Assembly: GCA_031969655.1 (NCBI GenBank)
Contig: DALYJX010000116.1
Coordinates: 1-23,093, forward strand
Source: Microseira sp003486305
Lineage (GTDB): Bacteria; Cyanobacteriota; Cyanobacteriia; Cyanobacteriales; Aerosakkonemataceae
DNA length: 23,093 nucleotides
Direction: 5' to 3'
Part shown: positions 1-7,358 of the stretch, piece after piece
Layout: the number at the start of each line of letters is the position of its first letter
Numbering within the stretch: position 1 is the first letter of the stretch
Translations under genes and position numbers: made by a program
The notes under the pieces: model-generated
What the model saw: only the letters and a program-made list of their open reading frames with translations
Database searches by the model: none
Told to the model about the DNA's origin: nothing

Positions 1-16
1 GGGTAGTCCTGATAAA

Positions 17-54
17 CCAAGAATCCCCGCTCCTTCAGGACGGGGAGTTGTCAA
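17..54 (+). mobile_element. IS200/IS605-type right-end remnant (copy A)
   Basis: A CCCCG...CGGGG hairpin is followed by AGTTGTCAA. This is the kind of right end seen after tnpB genes of cyanobacterial IS200/IS605 elements, where it also forms the 3' part of the guide RNA. A nearly identical copy lies at 287-323. No transposase reading frame is visible in the window; an element body, if present, would lie to the left of base 1. Confidence 0.5.
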
Positions 55-59
55 CAAAG

Positions 60-323
60 AAATGGGATACAAGCCCCGTGCTTCTAGCACGGCTTTATGA
101 TACGATTGCACTAATCGCAACACAGGCAGAGGCTCGCGCCATTGAGCGGAGCAACCTGTCTCGCAAGGGGCGTAATCTCCTGAGAAATTTCTCCTTCCTG
201 GGGAACGTAAGGATTTTCTCTCATACAGCGGTGGGGCACATCGCAGTGAATTTTGGTGAGGGTAAAGTCGTTGGACTCCCGACGATCCAAGAATCCCCGA
301 ACTTCAGGACGGGGAGTTGTCAA
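60..323 (+). mobile_element. Probable non-autonomous IS200/IS605 derivative (copy B)
   Basis: The segment opens with a subterminal hairpin (stem 76-81 with 87-92, loop TTCTA) inside a stretch resembling IS605-type left ends. It closes at 287-323 with the same hairpin plus AGTTGTCAA end found at 17-54. The roughly 170 bases between carry no convincing protein. I infer an internally deleted, MITE-like element or a tnpB/guide-RNA remnant. The short reading frames crossing it on both strands look accidental. Confidence 0.4.
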
Positions 324-339
324 GTACAAGTTCGTTTGT

Positions 340-367
340 ATAGCGGCACCCTTAAGGGTGCCGCTAT
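340..367. repeat. Palindrome of the AGCGGCACCC family
   Basis: This is a 28-bp perfect palindrome centred on TTAA. Its core, TAGCGGCACCCTTAAGGGTG and onward, is the same as in the longer palindrome at 4463-4510. It lies between the IS remnants and the AT-rich leader of the RTX gene. It could act as a terminator or be a dispersed REP-like element. Confidence 0.7.
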
Positions 368-662
368 TGCATTCCTTCGCCTTAAGGCTTTCCCTCACTC
401 GAAAAGCAATCTGCTGTATTTAACTTCAAAAACTAATTTTTCCATCATTAAACTTAATACTAAACCAAACTGAGCCGTTGTATTTTTATATTAATAAAGC
501 TAAAAAGTTATTTCTTTAGATTGATATTTTCCCTGCACTTAGAGAGGCGTAAAAATAAAGTTTGCAATTATATTTGTCACAAATATCTGTAAAAAAGATG
601 AAGTAAAGATTCCAAGAATTGGCTACGCTGAACACTGTGTATCTACCAAATTGGAGTCAGAA
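368..662 (+). promoter_or_regulatory. AT-rich leader of the RTX gene
   Basis: No gene is apparent. The stretch is strongly AT-rich from about 410 to 610 and presumably holds the promoter of the downstream gene, but I could not settle on a -35/-10 pair. A GGAG Shine-Dalgarno sequence at 653-656 stands six bases before the ATG at 663 and fixes that start over the in-frame TTG at 651. Confidence 0.4.
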
Positions 663-3600
663 ATGGCTGATTTTGAAGCAATTGACAAAAACAGTTCATT
701 AGCGAATTTACCCCGGGAAAATAGAATATTTGAACTTTTAAAGAATGACCCATTGTTGCTGCAACAAGCAATGAGTATCAACAGTAACAATGCAATTACT
801 GGAACAGAAGCCCCTGATAGCCTGAGTGGCAGTCAAAACGATGAAGTTTTTGCTGGTAAAGAAGGCAACGATACGATTTTTGGCGCTCTAGGTGACGATA
901 CAGCCTTTGGTAACGCCGATGACGACGTATTATTTGGCGGTACTGGACCAGAAGGAAACTTTGGTGGTATTGGCAGAGATGTTTTGTTTGGCGAAACAGG
1001 AAAAGATACACTTTATGGTTTGGGTGGCGATGACCTGTTATTTGGTAACGAACAATCGGATTACCTTCAAGGTAACCAAGGCAAAGATTTAATCAGTGGC
1101 GATCGCGGCGATGATACGCTGCGTGGCGGTCAAGAAGATGACATTGTTGCTGGTGATGCTGGCGACGATACAATTTTTGGTGATTTAGGCAACGACACGG
1201 TTTTTGGTGGTGATGGCGAGGATCAATTATATGGCGGTACTGGGCCAGAAGCAGAATTTGGCGGATATGGCACCGATATTGTTTACGGGGAACTAGGAAA
1301 CGACACTGTTTATGGTTTAAAGGGTGATGACACGCTATTTGGGAATCAACAATTAGATATCGTTTATGGCAACGAAGGCAGAGACGTTCTTTATGGAGGC
1401 CAAAACGACGATACTCTATTCGGCGGACAAGATAACGACCAACTTTTTGGCGATAAAAATAACGATGTCCTCTGGGGAGATTTAGGCGCAGATACTCTCA
1501 CTGGCGGTAGCGGCGATGATGTATTTGTCATTGGCAGACGCAATAATATAGCTGGCTTTAAATCTACAGGTGGTTCTACGATTACCGATGCCGACTTGAT
1601 TGTAGATTTCGGTGAGGGTTTAGATTTAATTGCCTTAACTGGCGGTCTGACTTTTGAACAGCTAAACATTATCCAAGGTAGCGGTGAAAATGCAGCCAAT
1701 ACTCTGATTCAGGATAAAGCGACTGGCGAGTATTTGGTAAATCTAAAAGGATTTGATTTCAGCAATCTGACCAAAGCTAATTTCACCTACTCTACAATCC
1801 GCATCGATAATTACTTGTCGTTTAGCCAACCGACTTATCGTACAACAGAAGACGGTGGTGAAGTTGCGGTAACAATTAATCGCACGGGTGGCATTAATGA
1901 AGCGGTAAGTGCTACCTTGTTCGCCAGCAACGGCACAGCCAAAGCACCCGACGACTACAAATTCAACCCGCTACCGATTAACTTTGCACCGGGAGAAATT
2001 GTCCAAACCGTGACGATTCCCATCGCCAAAGATGAGTTAGTAGAAGGCGAGGAAACGTTTAATTTGGCGTTAGGTTTTCCGTTTAATGGTGCAACGGTAG
2101 CACCGCCGCAGACAGCGACAGTTGCGATCGCAGACAGCACTACCGCTTTATCGCCAGCGGGAACCCTTGAATTTAGTAACCCCGACTTTGCCGTCGATGA
2201 AAATGGGAAAGCGATCGCATCCGTAAACATCAATCGCACCGATGGTAGTAGCGGAGAAATTGGCGTCCAAGTGCTACTAAACGGCGGTACTGCAATGGGC
2301 GGCGCATCTTCTTTAGCAGATACCATAGATTACGATAACAGCTTCATCACAGTCAATTGGGCTGATGGAGATACTGCGCCTAAAACTGTCAACATTCCCA
2401 TCATCGACGATACAATTGCCGAAGATAACGAAACCCTCAACCTAACTTTATCCGATGCTACAGGCGGCGCGACAATTGGAGGGCAAAATACTGCGCTCCT
2501 CACAATTATCGATAATGAAGGTTCATCCTCATCCAGCAAAGCAGAGATTAGCATATTAGATGGGACAACCGAAATTACTGATAATACCGGCAGCATTACT
2601 TTTGCCCCCGTTAATGTCGGTGCTAACTTAACCAAAACCTTTACCATCAGAAATCTCAACACCACAGATACTCTGAATTTGGGCGGTTGGACTTTACCGC
2701 AAGGTTTCAGTTTAGTAGGAACTGTACCTGGAACTGTCGCACCTAATGGTTCGCAAACATTCACCCTCAAAGTCGATACAACCAAGGCAGGTAATCTTCA
2801 AGGTAATCTTTCATTGATTACCAATGATGCCGATGAAAATCCATTTAATTTTACCATAAACGCAGCGGTAAATCAATCATCCACAACATCTGGAGGAGAA
2901 ATTCAAATCCTCGATGGTAACACCGATATAGCTGATGGGAACGCGACGCCGCTTGACTTCGGCAGCGTAAATATTGGTGGAAATCTAACCAGAACATTCA
3001 CCCTGAGAAACACGAGTACCACACCGCTAAGTTTGAGCAATTTGACCTTGCCAGAAGGGTTTAGTTTGCAAGGAGACTTTCCGACAGCGATCGCACCAAA
3101 TCAAACCGGAACTTTTACGATTAATGTCGATACAGCAACCGCAGCAAATCGCGAAGGAACGATTTCGTTTAATACTAGCGATGGCGATGAAAACCCGTTT
3201 AATTTCATCATCAAAGCGACAGTAAATCAATCATCAACTTCATCAAGCGGAGAAATCGAAATCCTCGATGGCAATACCTCAGTTAGCGATGGAAACACAA
3301 CAGCACTCGACTTGGGTAATGTGAATATTGGTGGGAACTTAAGCAAAACCTTTACCTTAAGAAACACGAGTACCACACCGCTAAGTTTGAGCAATTTGAC
3401 CTTGCCAGAAGGGTTTAGTTTGCAAGGAGACTTTCCGACAGCGATCGCACCAAATCAAACCGGAACTTTTACGATTAATGTCGATACAGCAACCGCAGCA
3501 AATCGCGAAGGAACGATTTCGTTTAATACGAGCGATGGCGATGAAAACCCGTTTAATTTCATCATCAAAGCTACGGTGAATCAGACGTCTACATCTGTGG

Positions 3601-4427
3601 GAGAAATTGAAGTTCTTGATGGTAATACTGGCACGGTAGATGGGACTACAACAGCCCTGAATTTTGGCAGTATTTTGCTGGGTGGAAACTTATCTAGAAC
3701 CTTCACGCTCAGAAATACAAGCTCCTTATACCCGGTAAGTTTGAGTAATTTGCAACTGCCTAATGGTTTCCGCTTGGACGGCGAATTTCCCTCTACAATT
3801 CCACCGAATGGAGAATTGACATTTACGGTAAATGTTAATACTACAGCGGCAGGGAATTTGGAAGGAGTTCTGACGTTTGATAACGATGACACCGATGAAA
3901 ATCCGTTTGATTTTGTAATTGGTGCAACGGTGACAGATGGAAGCCGCATAAATGGCAGCGCGAATGCGGACATCATTCAGGGAAATAGTAATACTGTGGA
4001 AATTATCACTCCGGGTGGCGGGGCTGATATCATTGCATGGGGGAGCGTTCCAGCAGCAGGTGTTGTGGATGCGATCGCCAACTTTGCCCCCAATGAAGAC
4101 GAACTGCAATTTGCCAGATCCAGCTTCGGCAACATCTCTAATGTCACATCTGTAACCGTTACGAGTCTCAATGCTAGCGGTACAGACATTAGCGGCAATA
4201 ACCTGATCGTTTTCGATCCAAATCTTGCGTTTGCTAACGTCAGCGAGGTAGATGCAGCATTAGCTACACAACGAGGTAGTTCTGCTAATCCGGTTTTCTT
4301 CCTCTACACGAGTGGTGGAAATCGGTATTTGGGTTACGATCCGGTAGCAAATACGGCTGGTAGTGCTGTAGATATTGTCCGCCTTGATGCCGAACCAACA
4401 GCATCAAATATTACGCTCTTCGGCTGA
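663..4427 (+). CDS. Secreted RTX / Calx-beta / Ig-like repeat protein
   Basis: A 1254-residue protein with no classical signal peptide. Residues about 44-286 are RTX nonapeptide repeats (GGxGxDxLx-like), which bind calcium. A stretch resembling the C-terminal region of serralysin-type RTX proteins follows to about 380. Two Calx-beta domains span about 386-490 and 499-620, marked by DELVEGEETFNL and DDTIAEDNETLNL. Four Ig-like repeats of about 117 residues (start residues near 626, 745, 863 and 980) resemble choice-of-anchor or HYDIN-like domains, each with LDG near the start and a DENPF motif near the end. A C-terminal RTX-type tail runs from about 1095 to 1254. RTX proteins are normally exported by type I secretion; no transporter genes are in the window. 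The role is probably surface or extracellular adhesion, which is inferred from domains only. The start is the ATG at 663 because GGAG lies six bases upstream. Repeats two and three are almost identical in DNA. Confidence 0.93.
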   Translation: MADFEAIDKNSSLANLPRENRIFELLKNDPLLLQQAMSINSNNAITGTEAPDSLSGSQNDEVFAGKEGNDTIFGALGDDTAFGNADDDVLFGGTGPEGNFGGIGRDVLFGETGKDTLYGLGGDDLLFGNEQSDYLQGNQGKDLISGDRGDDTLRGGQEDDIVAGDAGDDTIFGDLGNDTVFGGDGEDQLYGGTGPEAEFGGYGTDIVYGELGNDTVYGLKGDDTLFGNQQLDIVYGNEGRDVLYGGQNDDTLFGGQDNDQLFGDKNNDVLWGDLGADTLTGGSGDDVFVIGRRNNIAGFKSTGGSTITDADLIVDFGEGLDLIALTGGLTFEQLNIIQGSGENAANTLIQDKATGEYLVNLKGFDFSNLTKANFTYSTIRIDNYLSFSQPTYRTTEDGGEVAVTINRTGGINEAVSATLFASNGTAKAPDDYKFNPLPINFAPGEIVQTVTIPIAKDELVEGEETFNLALGFPFNGATVAPPQTATVAIADSTTALSPAGTLEFSNPDFAVDENGKAIASVNINRTDGSSGEIGVQVLLNGGTAMGGASSLADTIDYDNSFITVNWADGDTAPKTVNIPIIDDTIAEDNETLNLTLSDATGGATIGGQNTALLTIIDNEGSSSSSKAEISILDGTTEITDNTGSITFAPVNVGANLTKTFTIRNLNTTDTLNLGGWTLPQGFSLVGTVPGTVAPNGSQTFTLKVDTTKAGNLQGNLSLITNDADENPFNFTINAAVNQSSTTSGGEIQILDGNTDIADGNATPLDFGSVNIGGNLTRTFTLRNTSTTPLSLSNLTLPEGFSLQGDFPTAIAPNQTGTFTINVDTATAANREGTISFNTSDGDENPFNFIIKATVNQSSTSSSGEIEILDGNTSVSDGNTTALDLGNVNIGGNLSKTFTLRNTSTTPLSLSNLTLPEGFSLQGDFPTAIAPNQTGTFTINVDTATAANREGTISFNTSDGDENPFNFIIKATVNQTSTSVGEIEVLDGNTGTVDGTTTALNFGSILLGGNLSRTFTLRNTSSLYPVSLSNLQLPNGFRLDGEFPSTIPPNGELTFTVNVNTTAAGNLEGVLTFDNDDTDENPFDFVIGATVTDGSRINGSANADIIQGNSNTVEIITPGGGADIIAWGSVPAAGVVDAIANFAPNEDELQFARSSFGNISNVTSVTVTSLNASGTDISGNNLIVFDPNLAFANVSEVDAALATQRGSSANPVFFLYTSGGNRYLGYDPVANTAGSAVDIVRLDAEPTASNITLFG
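3006..3217 (+). repeat. Intragenic duplication, copy 1
   Basis: These 212 bases recur at 3360-3571, exactly 354 bases (118 codons) downstream. I count one difference, T at 3176 versus G at 3530, which is synonymous (ACT/ACG, Thr). Flanking parts of the same two Ig-like repeats differ much more. Confidence 0.95.
3360..3571 (+). repeat. Intragenic duplication, copy 2
   Basis: Second copy of the 212-base block described at 3006-3217, within the third Ig-like repeat of the RTX protein. Confidence 0.95.
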
Positions 4428-4462
4428 TACAGCGGATTGCAGCCATAACATAAAAGGTGAAC

Positions 4463-4510
4463 CTTTGTTTGTGTAGCGGCACCCTTAAGGGTGCCGCTAC
4501 ACAAACAAAG
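4463..4510. repeat. 48-bp perfect palindrome
   Basis: Two 24-base arms meet with no spacer at TT|AA (4486/4487). The inner part is the AGCGGCACCC/GGGTGCCGCT core shared with 340-367 and, in degraded form, with 12611-12639 and 12703-12731. It follows the RTX gene stop by 35 bases and could fold as a very stable hairpin in RNA from either strand. Confidence 0.95.
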
Positions 4511-4527
4511 CCTTAAAGCTGTACTAG

Positions 4528-4557
4528 ATCCCCGACTTTTGTTGTGAAGTCGGGGAT
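4528..4557. terminator. Hairpin terminator between convergent genes
   Basis: An 11-bp perfect stem (ATCCCCGACTT with AAGTCGGGGAT) encloses an 8-base loop. It stands between the convergent RTX gene (+) and the 4569-4943 gene (-). There is only a short T run after it, so termination is likely but not certain. Confidence 0.6.
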
Positions 4558-4568
4558 TTGGTGTAGGA

Positions 4569-4943
4569 TTAGAGCTTGTATTCCAAAGGTTCGCAAAACT
4601 CGCCTATACCTGTCTTAATGGCGTAGATTACCACCGGCGCTACCAACAGATCGGGGCAAAGTTTCGTAGAGATCAGATATTCTACTGCCTTTGTACAGTT
4701 GCCATTTAATAAATCTTCTCTAAAATCTTTTTCGCAGATGGGAACGCGACACCGTTTGGCTAAAAGCGCTAACCAATTATCCGATGTGTCTGGTTGTTGT
4801 CCCGCATTAATTGCCAGCGTTATCGCTGCATCTTCGAGATCTCCCTCGCAGTCTTCAATTACATCCAAAGCTTTGAGGGCGTCCGGATAAGCTGATAGTT
4901 GCGAACGATACTGAGCAATTTCTTGGGATGCGATCGTCAACAT
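4569..4943 (-). CDS. Conserved cyanobacterial protein of unknown function
   Basis: A 124-residue, mostly helical, acidic protein without signal peptide or membrane span. I recognise the style of a widely conserved cyanobacterial family (N-terminal MLTIASQEIAQYR, central EDCEGDLEDAAITLAI, C-terminal EFCEPLEYKL) but know no function. Four cysteines sit at separate places and form no CxxC pair. The ATG at 4943 is preferred to the in-frame TTG at 4952 because an AGG lies upstream and family members usually begin this way. The gene begins 30 bases after the end of cbiB on the same strand, so the two are probably cotranscribed. Confidence 0.8.
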   Translation of the reverse strand: MLTIASQEIAQYRSQLSAYPDALKALDVIEDCEGDLEDAAITLAINAGQQPDTSDNWLALLAKRCRVPICEKDFREDLLNGNCTKAVEYLISTKLCPDLLVAPVVIYAIKTGIGEFCEPLEYKL

Positions 4944-4973
4944 GCGGTTCAACCTGGGAAATTCTCTCTCATT

Positions 4974-5978
4974 TTAAAACCAAGCAAGCAAGATCGGGGC
5001 GGTTTGCGCGATCGCTATCCAAATCAAAAAGCAATTCCGCGTCAAGCGAGTCGCCTGGTATATTTGTTCTGGCCCAATTGGATTAATTGCTTCTCCCAAA
5101 AGTGGTTTGTGCTTCGCTACTCCCTTGTACCAATTTATCCCACCCACCTGTACGCCCAATACAGCAGCATAAGCACATTCACTCCAACCAGAATTCGGAC
5201 TCGGATCGGCAATTGCATCTCTCCAACACAAGCTCCAAACATAAGCAGGCTTACCCGATAAAAGCGCTAAAGTCAATACCGTTAACCGACAAGGAAGCCA
5301 AGTTAAAACGTCCTCCATTTTGGCACTAAACCATCCTATATGTGTATAAGGTGCGGCGCGATAACCCACCATTGAATCGAGAGTACTAGCAGCTTTATAA
5401 GCTAAAGCAAGGGGTACTGCACCCACGATTGGGATAAAACAGCCAGCGATCGCATAAAATAGCGGCGCCATCACTCCATCGGTCGCATTTTCCGTCACCG
5501 TCTCCAACACCGCCCGTAAAATTTCTGATGAAGATAAATTTTCAGTATCGCGACCGACATAATTACTTAAAGTCTGGCGTGCTTTCGCTAGATCTCCTTG
5601 AGTCAGGGGTTGTAAAACATCATCCGCAGCATCTCTCAAACTCCTCGCCGCAAAACAGCTTGCCAAGATTATGCTTTCAAGAGCCACACCGAACAAAGGA
5701 TGTATAAATCTAGCAGCTTGAACAATTATCCAACCCAAGCCGCCGCTACCGATGACCAGTACAATTGCTAAAACGATGCCCCTGATGCGGTGAGTTATTA
5801 TCCTTATTTTGGTAAAATAAGCCTCTTCTCTTGCCAGCGGATCGTTTACAATGTCTCGAACAAACTGATATATTATCCATCCCATCCATCGTACTGGATG
5901 AGGCCATCCCCAAGGATCGCCAATCAGGTAATCTAGACTGGCAGCGATCGCTAGAACCAGGTAATTCCCATCACCCAT
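4974..5978 (-). CDS. cbiB: Adenosylcobinamide-phosphate synthase CbiB/CobD
   Basis: A 334-residue polytopic membrane protein of the CobD/CbiB family, which attaches the aminopropanol arm to adenosylcobyric acid during cobalamin (or pseudocobalamin) synthesis. The family signature DYLIGDPWGWPHPVRWMG lies at residues 16-33. The central ENATDGVMAPLFYAIAG stretch and the C-terminal NPIGPEQIYQATRLTRNC are also typical, and the length is normal. It starts 9 bases after the stop of the Rrf2 gene, which suggests one transcript. The start codon sits inside three copies of a TAATGGG-like heptamer (5967-5987); no other in-frame start is available before the conserved motif, so the repeat seems to supply the start. 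I saw no cobalamin riboswitch upstream. Confidence 0.93.
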   Translation of the reverse strand: MGDGNYLVLAIAASLDYLIGDPWGWPHPVRWMGWIIYQFVRDIVNDPLAREEAYFTKIRIITHRIRGIVLAIVLVIGSGGLGWIIVQAARFIHPLFGVALESIILASCFAARSLRDAADDVLQPLTQGDLAKARQTLSNYVGRDTENLSSSEILRAVLETVTENATDGVMAPLFYAIAGCFIPIVGAVPLALAYKAASTLDSMVGYRAAPYTHIGWFSAKMEDVLTWLPCRLTVLTLALLSGKPAYVWSLCWRDAIADPSPNSGWSECAYAAVLGVQVGGINWYKGVAKHKPLLGEAINPIGPEQIYQATRLTRNCFLIWIAIAQTAPILLAWF

Positions 5979-5987
5979 TACCCATTC
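5967..5987 (-). repeat. STRR heptamers over the cbiB start codon
   Basis: On the minus strand three tandem heptamers (GAATGGG, TAATGGG, TGATGGG) fill the gap after the Rrf2 stop codon and run into cbiB. The cbiB ATG (5978-5976) is within the second copy. Confidence 0.6.
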
Positions 5988-6431
5988 CTAAACAACAAAA
6001 CTCGTTTCTTCCCCACAAGCAGCTTGCCAACTGCGGGCATCGTAGTAAAGATCTTCTAGGGAAATACTATAGAGAGCATCTTTTAGCTTTTGGTGCAACT
6101 GTCGCCACAGCGTCAGCGTTACCCAATCTTCAGTTGCTTTTGCATCCGGAGTGTGACGAGGTAGGGGTTCAATCGTTTCTCCCACGGCTGCTAAAATTTG
6201 TCCTAAAGAAATTTTCCCAGGTTGACGAGCTAATTGATATCCTCCCATAGCACCGCGAACCGAGTTAACTAACCCAGCGCGACGCAACTCGATCAGTAAT
6301 TTTTCCAGATAGGGAGCGGGGATATCTTGGCGACGAGCGATCGCTTTTACAGAAGTCGGGCCATATCCCGGCTGTAAACTCAAATCTAGTAGAGCCTTTA
6401 CACTATAGTGCGCCCTCGTTGTCAGTTTCAT
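5988..6431 (-). CDS. Rrf2-family transcriptional regulator
   Basis: A 147-residue DNA-binding protein. The N-terminus MKLTTRAHYSVKALLDL is the Rrf2 hallmark. The winged helix covers about residues 5-75, with the recognition part IPAPYLEKLLIELRRAGLV and wing SVRGAMGGYQLAR. The C-terminal half is of the cyanobacterial type (ISLEDLYYDARSWQAA). The only cysteine is Cys139, so the three-cysteine Fe-S site of IscR and NsrR is missing and the signal must be sensed differently. An open frame extends upstream to 6521, but the family start fits the ATG at 6431. cbiB follows after 9 bases. An 11-2-11 dyad in the upstream region could be its operator (inferred). Confidence 0.92.
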   Translation of the reverse strand: MKLTTRAHYSVKALLDLSLQPGYGPTSVKAIARRQDIPAPYLEKLLIELRRAGLVNSVRGAMGGYQLARQPGKISLGQILAAVGETIEPLPRHTPDAKATEDWVTLTLWRQLHQKLKDALYSISLEDLYYDARSWQAACGEETSFVV

Positions 6432-6749
6432 TCGAGCTACGGTAACCAAAACCTTCCTTTGTCTATCATCCACCAAGTTTAGGATCGTTACCTTCACAAA
6501 CCGCTTTCTGTTGCCGAGCATCAGTTTAAGCGATGGTCATACCAATCTGCCAGGAACTCCTCCCTCACCCTAATTCAACAAAGATGCTACTAAACAGACC
6601 CCAGTCAATCTTTAAAGAACTTTACCAAAGGAGGGCTAACATAGGCGCGTAAGCTGATATAAAGCTAAAGCTTCATATCAACCAGTGTTAATTTCAGCTA
6701 AACTAAGATACTATAAATTACTTGATGGATTTGTTGAAGAGAGAAGTTA
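6432..6749. promoter_or_regulatory. Divergent promoter region, Rrf2 gene / cyAbrB gene
   Basis: This 318-base region separates two divergent regulator genes. TATAAA at 6712-6717 could be the -10 box for the AbrB gene, whose GAGAGAAG ribosome site lies just before the ATG at 6750. An imperfect dyad is at 6656-6679. The part next to the Rrf2 gene remains open in its frame up to 6521, so a longer N-terminus is not fully excluded. Confidence 0.45.
6656..6679. promoter_or_regulatory. Candidate operator dyad (11-2-11)
   Basis: GATATAAAGCT at 6656-6666 and AGCTTCATATC at 6669-6679 are inverted repeats with one mismatch in eleven and a 2-base spacer. Rrf2-family operators are often dyads of about this size. 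The position between two divergent regulators supports an operator, but the binding protein is a guess. Confidence 0.35.
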
Positions 6750-7148
6750 ATGCCAAAAGCACCAAAGATCGAAACCCTAGAAGGGGAAGCTTTACTGAGA
6801 AAAGTCAAAGAGCTAGAAAATCTCAGCAAAGAGGAAAAAGCCAAAGCCTGCGGCTACTACACCGTGACTAAAAACGGTGTAGAGCGCGTCAACATGATGA
6901 AATTCTTGAATGCCCTCATTGATGCCGAGGGAATTCAGTTAGACAGCAAACAAGGCGGTAATGGTCGGGGCGGACGCAGTGCAAGTTATCGAATCAGCGT
7001 CCAGTCTAACGGCAACTTATTGATTGGTTCGGCTTACACCAAACAGATGGGGCTGAAGCCAGGAGATGAGTTTGAAATTTCTTTAGGACGCAAACACATT
7101 CGTCTCAAACAAATCGGTGGAGACGACATGGAACTAGACGAGGAATAA
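6750..7148 (+). CDS. Cyanobacterial AbrB-like regulator (cyAbrB)
   Basis: A 132-residue protein of the cyAbrB family, DNA-binding regulators with a C-terminal AbrB/SpoVT-type fold found throughout cyanobacteria and linked to carbon and nitrogen balance, hydrogenase expression and cell division. The N-terminal half holds KACGYYTVTKNGVERVNM; the AbrB part is at about residues 79-122 (SYRISVQSNGNLLIGSAYT, GLKPGDEFEISLGRKHIRLKQ). The GYYTVTKNGVERV pattern suggests the cyAbrB1/CalA clade rather than cyAbrB2, but I judge this from memory. The tail is acidic. It is monocistronic, with the ClC gene convergent. Confidence 0.93.
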   Translation: MPKAPKIETLEGEALLRKVKELENLSKEEKAKACGYYTVTKNGVERVNMMKFLNALIDAEGIQLDSKQGGNGRGGRSASYRISVQSNGNLLIGSAYTKQMGLKPGDEFEISLGRKHIRLKQIGGDDMELDEE

Positions 7149-7289
7149 AAACAATAGCGCCATCGGGGCGAGAGAGCGCAACCGCGATCGTTAACACCTA
7201 AGCGCCAAAAACCGTGTGGAGAGGCGTTATTCACGGGAATAGTTTGCTTATGTATGCCCAAGCAAAGACAAATTCCCCCAAAACAAAAG

Positions 7290-7319
7290 TTGTAGGGTGA
7301 GCATTCGCCCACCCTACAA
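7290..7319. terminator. Hairpin between convergent cyAbrB and ClC genes
   Basis: A 10-bp stem (TTGTAGGGTG with CACCCTACAA) has a 10-base loop and is flanked by A runs on both sides. It fits a bidirectional terminator. Elements of this TAGGGTG/CACCCTA type are also dispersed repeats in cyanobacterial genomes. Confidence 0.6.
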
Positions 7320-7358
7320 AAAACTAATAACTTGGTTATGGGTTACCTAAAAGGTTTC

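Noticed and set aside
48..473. Open frames on both strands over the first 473 bases
   Set aside because: They cross the IS-type ends and the palindrome, match nothing I know and have no ribosome site.
651..662. TTG start for the RTX gene
   Set aside because: The GGAG inside these bases is a well-placed ribosome site for the ATG at 663.
1391..4198. Several antisense frames within the RTX gene
   Set aside because: They arise from the repetitive composition of the gene and have no protein features of their own.
5979..6749. Cobalamin riboswitch before the Rrf2-cbiB unit
   Set aside because: I looked for the conserved B12-box core on the minus strand and found none.
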